Of a stretch of DNA of 8,822 nucleotides, positions 5,938-8,822 are shown piece after piece. Each line of letters starts with the position of its first letter. Within the stretch, counting starts at the first letter, position 1. This stretch comes from JAVXAN01 sp036660495. GTDB taxonomy: Bacteria; Bacillota_I; Bacilli_A; RF39; UBA660. Under the pieces are notes generated by a model that worked only from the letters and a program-made list of their open reading frames with translations, ran no database searches and was not told where the DNA came from. The stretch covers positions 1 through 8,822 of the forward strand of contig JAVXAN010000031.1 of assembly GCA_036660495.1 (NCBI GenBank). Direction: 5' to 3'. Position numbers and translations under genes: made by a program.

Positions 5938-5964
5938 ACATTAGCTATATTACCGTATATAATA
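5938..5964 (+). promoter_or_regulatory. Sigma-K-like (or sigma-A) promoter of the glycosyltransferase gene
   Basis: AC (5938-5939, in context CACA), 16 bases, TATATAATA (5956-5964) matches the neighbours' layout except for the first base of the -10. A sigma-A reading uses TATAAT (5958-5963) with a poor -35, GGCACA. Confidence 0.38.
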
Positions 5965-5988
5965 TAGTATAAAATGTTTTTAATAATT

Positions 5989-5993
5989 GGAGG
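5989..5993 (+). promoter_or_regulatory. Ribosome binding site deciding the glycosyltransferase start
   Basis: GGAGG is followed by two adjacent in-frame ATGs at 5998 and 6001. Spacing is 4 and 7 bases, so 6001 is preferred. The upstream ATG at 5974 precedes the site and is rejected. Confidence 0.7.
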
Positions 5994-6000
5994 AATTATG

Positions 6001-7290
6001 ATGAAAGTTGCAATTTTAACTATGTTTAACGGATTATCAAACACATATTCACTAGTAAATGTCGTTAGAGAACAACTACAAATGCTTTTAAATGATAATA
6101 TTAAAGTTAAAATGTTGGTAAGTGAGCACTGCCCTGATAATGAAAGAAGTGGTGTTTTTTCTGATGAAAGAATAGAATGGGTTAAAATAGTTAATAGTAA
6201 TGAAGGAAAAATATTTCACTGGAAAACTTATTCAAAAGCTGATGATAAAATATCCGATACCCTTTTTAAAGAAGCTAAATTAATAACCGATGATTTTATT
6301 AAAAATCTTAAAGATGTAGATATCTGTATAATGCATGATATTCTTTATCAAGGAGTACATTTAGTTCATAACATTGCAATTAGAGAAGCGCAAAAGGCAT
6401 TACCAAAAGTAAAATTTATATCTTATACCCACTCAGCTCCTACCAATCATATTAAAGCAGAGTATCCAATAAGCTGTATGTTTTCTCATATGCCAAACAC
6501 AACTTTTGTTTACCCAACCGAATGTGGTTTAAAGGCTATTGCTAAACAATATAATACCGATATTTCTAATTGTATTTGCATAAATAATAGTGTTGATTTT
6601 ATGTTGGCAATGAATCCTGAAACAATAAAAATTGGTAATTATATTGACTTTTCAAGTAAAGAAATACTAATTGTTTATCCAGCACGGTTAAACATGGCAA
6701 AAAGATTTCATATAATTGCCCAATTTGCCGGATATATAAAAAAGTATTGTAAAAAAAGTGTTGGCATAGTTTTTTGTGATTTTGATTCTGCTGATATTGA
6801 TCCTAAAGCATATAAATACATAATAAAAGATTTAGGGATAAAAAGTGGACTTACAGATAAAGACATAATATTTACATCTGAGTGTGGCTTTAAAAACGGA
6901 GTAAAAAGAGAAACTGTCTTTGACCTATTTTCTCTAAGTAATCTTTTTATATGTCCTTCTTACTCAGAATCTTTTGGATTAACAGTTATTGAAGCTGCTA
7001 GTAGAGGTAATTATATTGTATTAAATGAGGCAGTACCAGCTCTTGAAGAAATCGGAAAAAATATTTCTGCTTATTTCATGCGTTGGTCTGCTAAAAACTT
7101 TGGCTTTGATACTCAAGAAAACTTTTATCCATCAGAGCGATTATATTACATTGATAACGCTCAAAACATTGTTAAAAAGATGGATGAAAACACAGTGATT
7201 CACGCTAAAACAATGGCTAGAACAAGATATTCAAATAAATGGATTTATGAAAATCAATTAAAGCCATTATTGTTAAAATTATTAAATTAG
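6001..7290 (+). CDS. Glycosyltransferase, GT4-like (GT-B fold)
   Basis: 429-residue cytosolic sugar transferase. The N-terminal half begins with the beta strand MKVAILTMF and contains VDICIMHDILYQG (about 114-126) and FISYTHSAP (140-148). The C-terminal nucleotide-sugar domain starts at EILIVYPARLNMAKRF. It carries the retaining-enzyme signature FICPSYSESFGLTVIEAAS with E323-x7-E331. The sugar donor and acceptor cannot be read from the sequence. It follows the Cys-rich genes after a strong terminator and has its own promoter. The nearby coat-like genes suggest glycosylation of a spore-surface protein, which is inference; teichoic acid or polysaccharide synthesis is the alternative, but no partner genes for that are present. 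Its stop codon overlaps the stop of the convergent membrane-protein gene by four bases. Confidence 0.88.
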   Translation: MKVAILTMFNGLSNTYSLVNVVREQLQMLLNDNIKVKMLVSEHCPDNERSGVFSDERIEWVKIVNSNEGKIFHWKTYSKADDKISDTLFKEAKLITDDFIKNLKDVDICIMHDILYQGVHLVHNIAIREAQKALPKVKFISYTHSAPTNHIKAEYPISCMFSHMPNTTFVYPTECGLKAIAKQYNTDISNCICINNSVDFMLAMNPETIKIGNYIDFSSKEILIVYPARLNMAKRFHIIAQFAGYIKKYCKKSVGIVFCDFDSADIDPKAYKYIIKDLGIKSGLTDKDIIFTSECGFKNGVKRETVFDLFSLSNLFICPSYSESFGLTVIEAASRGNYIVLNEAVPALEEIGKNISAYFMRWSAKNFGFDTQENFYPSERLYYIDNAQNIVKKMDENTVIHAKTMARTRYSNKWIYENQLKPLLLKLLN

Positions 7291-7610
7291 TCATCTGGGT
7301 TACAATTAATTTTAACTATTACCTGTTCAATTTCACCCATTAATCCATCAATAAAACCATTACCGCCTAGACTTTTATAGGTATCATATAAATCAGTTAT
7401 TAATTCTTTTTCATACATTGTAATACAGTTATTTTGAATAATCTTATCATACGATTCAATTATCTTTGTTTTTAAAATAACCTGAATTCCAACTTCCATT
7501 TTATCAACTTTCTGCTTATATTTTTCTACTCTTTTTATTAATAAAGAAAATAAACTAATTAAAAATCCAAAAAATATTTGTAACCAGTATTTAAAAACAA
7601 AATTTATCAT
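7287..7610 (-). CDS. Small phage-type membrane protein with LGGNG motif
   Basis: 107 residues from the preferred start, set by AGAGGAA (7616-7622) with GAGG seven bases upstream; earlier in-frame ATGs to 7643 lack a site. One N-terminal membrane helix (about 5-25) is followed by a basic amphipathic helix (27-60), a further helical segment with MYEKELITDLYDTYKSLGG (65-83), and LGGNGFIDGLMGEI (81-94). From memory, a membrane helix followed by a C-terminal LGGNG-x3-L-x-EE/EI motif is typical of short proteins beside holin and endolysin genes in Firmicutes phages. Function is not known to me. No other phage gene is seen here, so it may be a domesticated copy. It is divergent from the operon containing the cell wall hydrolase. 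No convincing promoter could be placed for it in the 7611-7728 spacer. Confidence 0.72.
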   Translation of the reverse strand: MINFVFKYWLQIFFGFLISLFSLLIKRVEKYKQKVDKMEVGIQVILKTKIIESYDKIIQNNCITMYEKELITDLYDTYKSLGGNGFIDGLMGEIEQVIVKINCNPDD

Positions 7611-7701
7611 ATATATTCCTCTTCTCATATTATTTATATTCAATAATTATTTTATGAGATAATTCATTTATACATATATATAGATTTTTAGTTAATATAT
7701 A

Positions 7702-7710
7702 TGATATACT
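7702..7710 (+). promoter_or_regulatory. Extended -10 promoter of the PH-domain operon
   Basis: TG-A-TATACT (TATACT at 7705-7710), the same extended -10 as proposed for the rubredoxin operon; no good -35 is visible. It precedes AAGGAG (7717-7722) and the ATG at 7729. Confidence 0.45.
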
Positions 7711-7728
7711 TACAGTAAGGAGATTATT

Positions 7729-8094
7729 ATGGAAACTATAAAAGCATTATCTTGGACTTTACTATCTGAATGTCCTATTCCAAAAGACATTACCAATTTA
7801 CTTGTAAGTGGTGAACAAGCAATTATTGCTTATAAAACGTTTAGAGACTATGCTGTTTTTACTAATAAAAGATTATTAATTAAAGACTCACAAAACCTTA
7901 CTGGTAAAAAAGTAGAAATATATTCTTTACCATATACTTCAATAAACATGTGGTCTACTGAAAATTCTGGATTATTTGACATAAATTCAGAAGTTGAGCT
8001 TTGGACAAAAGCTGGTCATATTAAAATAAAACTAAAAAGTGATATTGATATTAAAAAGTTTGATATGATAATATCAAACGCAGTTTTATGTTAA
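7729..8094 (+). CDS. Bacterial PH-domain protein (bPH_1-like)
   Basis: 121 residues, essentially a single bacterial pleckstrin-homology-like domain. Visible features are the early strand SGEQAIIAYKTFRDYAVFTN (27-46), the typical TNKRLLIKD (45-53), a central strand leading to YSLPYTSINMWSTENSGLFD (65-84), then EVELWTKAGHIKIKL (88-102) and a C-terminal helix. These match the small soluble family known as bPH_1 (formerly DUF1696), whose members form oligomers; the cellular role is unknown. The start follows AAGGAG by six bases. It is the first gene of a compact set: 12 bases separate it from the membrane peptide gene, and the cortex hydrolase follows. Nothing in the sequence ties it directly to sporulation except this context. 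Confidence 0.85.
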   Translation: METIKALSWTLLSECPIPKDITNLLVSGEQAIIAYKTFRDYAVFTNKRLLIKDSQNLTGKKVEIYSLPYTSINMWSTENSGLFDINSEVELWTKAGHIKIKLKSDIDIKKFDMIISNAVLC

Positions 8095-8106
8095 AAGGTG
8101 GTAATA

Positions 8107-8283
8107 ATGGATAAAAATACTAAAAAACTAAAAGAAGAAAAACTTAAATCAAGGCTAATGAGAGACTTTTTATTTATTACTTTAGGTATAATTTTTCTTA
8201 TTGTCTCAATAATTATTGCTGTTTGCAATAATAACCAAGAAACAAATAATAAAAAAGTCATAACTATTCAAAAGGAAAACTAA
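8107..8283 (+). CDS. 58-residue single-pass membrane peptide
   Basis: Short protein with a very basic N-terminus (KNTKKLKEEKLKSRLMRD, 3-20), one strongly hydrophobic helix (about 21-40) and a polar Asn/Lys tail. By the positive-inside rule the N-terminus is cytosolic and the tail outside. AAAGGTGG (8094-8101) is five bases before the ATG at 8107; a GTG at 8098 lies inside that site and is rejected. It sits between the PH-domain gene and the cortex hydrolase and is probably co-transcribed with both. No family is recognised. It could be an anchor or partner for one of its neighbours, but nothing in the sequence shows this. Confidence 0.7.
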   Translation: MDKNTKKLKEEKLKSRLMRDFLFITLGIIFLIVSIIIAVCNNNQETNNKKVITIQKEN

Positions 8284-8300
8284 TGTTTCCTTTTTCTTTG

Positions 8301-8309
8301 CATATAATA
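8301..8309 (+). promoter_or_regulatory. Possible internal -10 element before the cortex hydrolase
   Basis: CATATAATA is identical to the -10 of the divergent Cys-rich genes and lies six bases before AGGTGA. The expected AC is missing at the right distance (AT at 8283-8284), so this is weak. Confidence 0.25.
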
Positions 8310-8324
8310 ATGTTAGGTGATTAT

Positions 8325-8750
8325 ATGATTATTAAATACAATGATAAAGAAGTAGATTTATTAGCAAGACTGATGAGAGCTGAAGCACTTGGAGAAGGTA
8401 ATTTAGGAATGTTAATGGTTGGTAATGTTGGAATAAATAGAATTATTGCCAATTGTTTAGATTTTAAAAACATTAGATCAATAACTGATATGGTATACCA
8501 ATCTCCAGGTGGTTTTTCTGGTACTAACAGTTCTTTGTTTTATGGATCATCTACTACTTTAGAAAAAAATCTAGCACAAAGAGTTATTAGAGGAGAATAT
8601 TATCATCCTGCTACTAACGCTTTATGGTTTTATTCACCGGGCGTAAATGCTATGTGTAGAACCACCTGGTTTAATCAAGATAACAGTGGTAAATACAAAA
8701 ATCATTGTTTTTATAAGCCTGATATAGGCATATGTACCCAATTATATTAA
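8325..8750 (+). CDS. Spore cortex/cell wall hydrolase, SleB/CwlJ type (Hydrolase_2)
   Basis: 141-residue peptidoglycan hydrolase domain. Visible family marks are VDLLARLMRAEALGEG (10-25) with the catalytic Glu expected at E20, VGNVGINRI (32-40), YQSPGGFSG (58-66), ALWFYSPG (99-106) and HCFY (127-130). There is no signal peptide and no peptidoglycan-binding domain, which resembles CwlJ (made in the mother cell and placed in the coat) rather than exported SleB. The start at 8325 follows AGGTGA (8315-8320); an in-frame ATG at 8283 overlaps the previous stop but lacks a ribosome site. Known family role: degrading spore cortex containing muramic-delta-lactam during germination. It is the last gene of the PH-domain operon, though CATATAATA at 8301-8309 may give it a promoter of its own. 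Confidence 0.9.
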   Translation: MIIKYNDKEVDLLARLMRAEALGEGNLGMLMVGNVGINRIIANCLDFKNIRSITDMVYQSPGGFSGTNSSLFYGSSTTLEKNLAQRVIRGEYYHPATNALWFYSPGVNAMCRTTWFNQDNSGKYKNHCFYKPDIGICTQLY

Positions 8751-8777
8751 AAAAACTTTCGTTAGAAAGCTTTTTTT
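8748..8777. terminator. Bidirectional terminator between convergent genes
   Basis: CTTTC (8756-8760) pairs with GAAAG (8765-8769) around GTTA, extended by A-rich and T-rich flanks with one mismatch. It lies between the cortex hydrolase stop and the leftward LysM gene stop and has T-tracts on both strands. Confidence 0.75.
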
Positions 8778-8822
8778 ATGGAATCATTAATGTTTGACCA
8801 ATTGATAGTAAATCTGACTTCA
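8776..8822 (-). CDS. C-terminal end of a LysM-domain protein (partial)
   Basis: Only the last 14 codons and a TAA are in the window; the 5' part lies beyond 8822. On the minus strand they read KSDLLSIGQTLMIP, which matches the end of a LysM peptidoglycan-binding domain (the L-x-I-G-Q-x-L-x-I-P signature). The protein therefore ends in a LysM module that binds N-acetylglucosamine chains. LysM proteins in spore formers include coat proteins such as SafA and cortex hydrolases, but also ordinary wall enzymes, so the full identity cannot be given. Its position, convergent with a CwlJ-like hydrolase, would suit a spore protein. Confidence 0.75.
   Translation of the reverse strand, partial: KSDLLSIGQTLMIP

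Noticed and set aside
7611..7728. CATAAAATA (minus strand, 7648-7640 region) as another sigma-K site
   Set aside because: No AC is present at the required distance, and such -10 matches are frequent in this AT-rich spacer.
8283..8324. Longer N-terminus for the cortex hydrolase as a possible signal peptide
   Set aside because: The residues lack the basic-hydrophobic-cleavage pattern and the ATG at 8283 has no ribosome site; 8325 fits better.

Overview
The window is AT-rich (roughly three quarters A+T by eye), uses the standard code with TGA stops, and has strong GGAGG-type ribosome binding sites, short spacers and T-tract terminators. Together with rubredoxin and ferredoxin genes, a CwlJ/SleB-type cortex hydrolase and a LysM C-terminus, this points to an anaerobic, spore-forming member of the Bacillota (Clostridia or a near relative). 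No rRNA, tRNA, CRISPR array or insertion sequence is visible.

Left part (1-2446): an ADP-ribosylglycohydrolase gene ends at a bidirectional terminator. It converges there with a two-gene leftward operon encoding a double-rubredoxin protein and a small two-cluster ferredoxin, probably for electron transfer or oxidative-stress defence. The 313-bp region upstream of that operon carries a perfect 36-bp palindrome over its likely -35 region, a second rightward promoter-like pair, and a strong hairpin that may end a short RNA.

Middle-left (2447-3878): an ECF sigma factor gene overlaps the gene for a single-pass membrane protein. That protein is best read as its anti-sigma factor or sensor. It has a short basic inside segment, one membrane helix, two SHOCT-like repeats and a long Glu/Lys/Ala-rich, acidic outer tail.

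Centre (3905-7290): this is the most unusual part. It has two leftward genes (a 92-residue protein and an 11-cysteine, 125-residue protein), a divergent 377-residue protein with 23 cysteines, and a GT4-like glycosyltransferase. The 92- and 377-residue proteins share a gapless C-terminal domain containing TALSHILNAEGEKIQ. All four genes have upstream elements of the form (A/G)C-N16-(C/T)ATA-N3-TA, the layout of mother-cell sigma-K promoters, although three of the four can also be read as sigma-A promoters. My inference is a spore-surface (coat or exosporium) module of cross-linked or metal-binding proteins with a dedicated glycosyltransferase.

Right part (7287-8822): a small membrane protein of a type I associate with Firmicutes phages is convergent with the glycosyltransferase. 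It is divergent from a short operon of a bacterial PH-domain protein, a 58-residue membrane peptide and a CwlJ-like cortex hydrolase. A bidirectional terminator separates this operon from the 3' end of a leftward LysM-domain gene that runs off the window.
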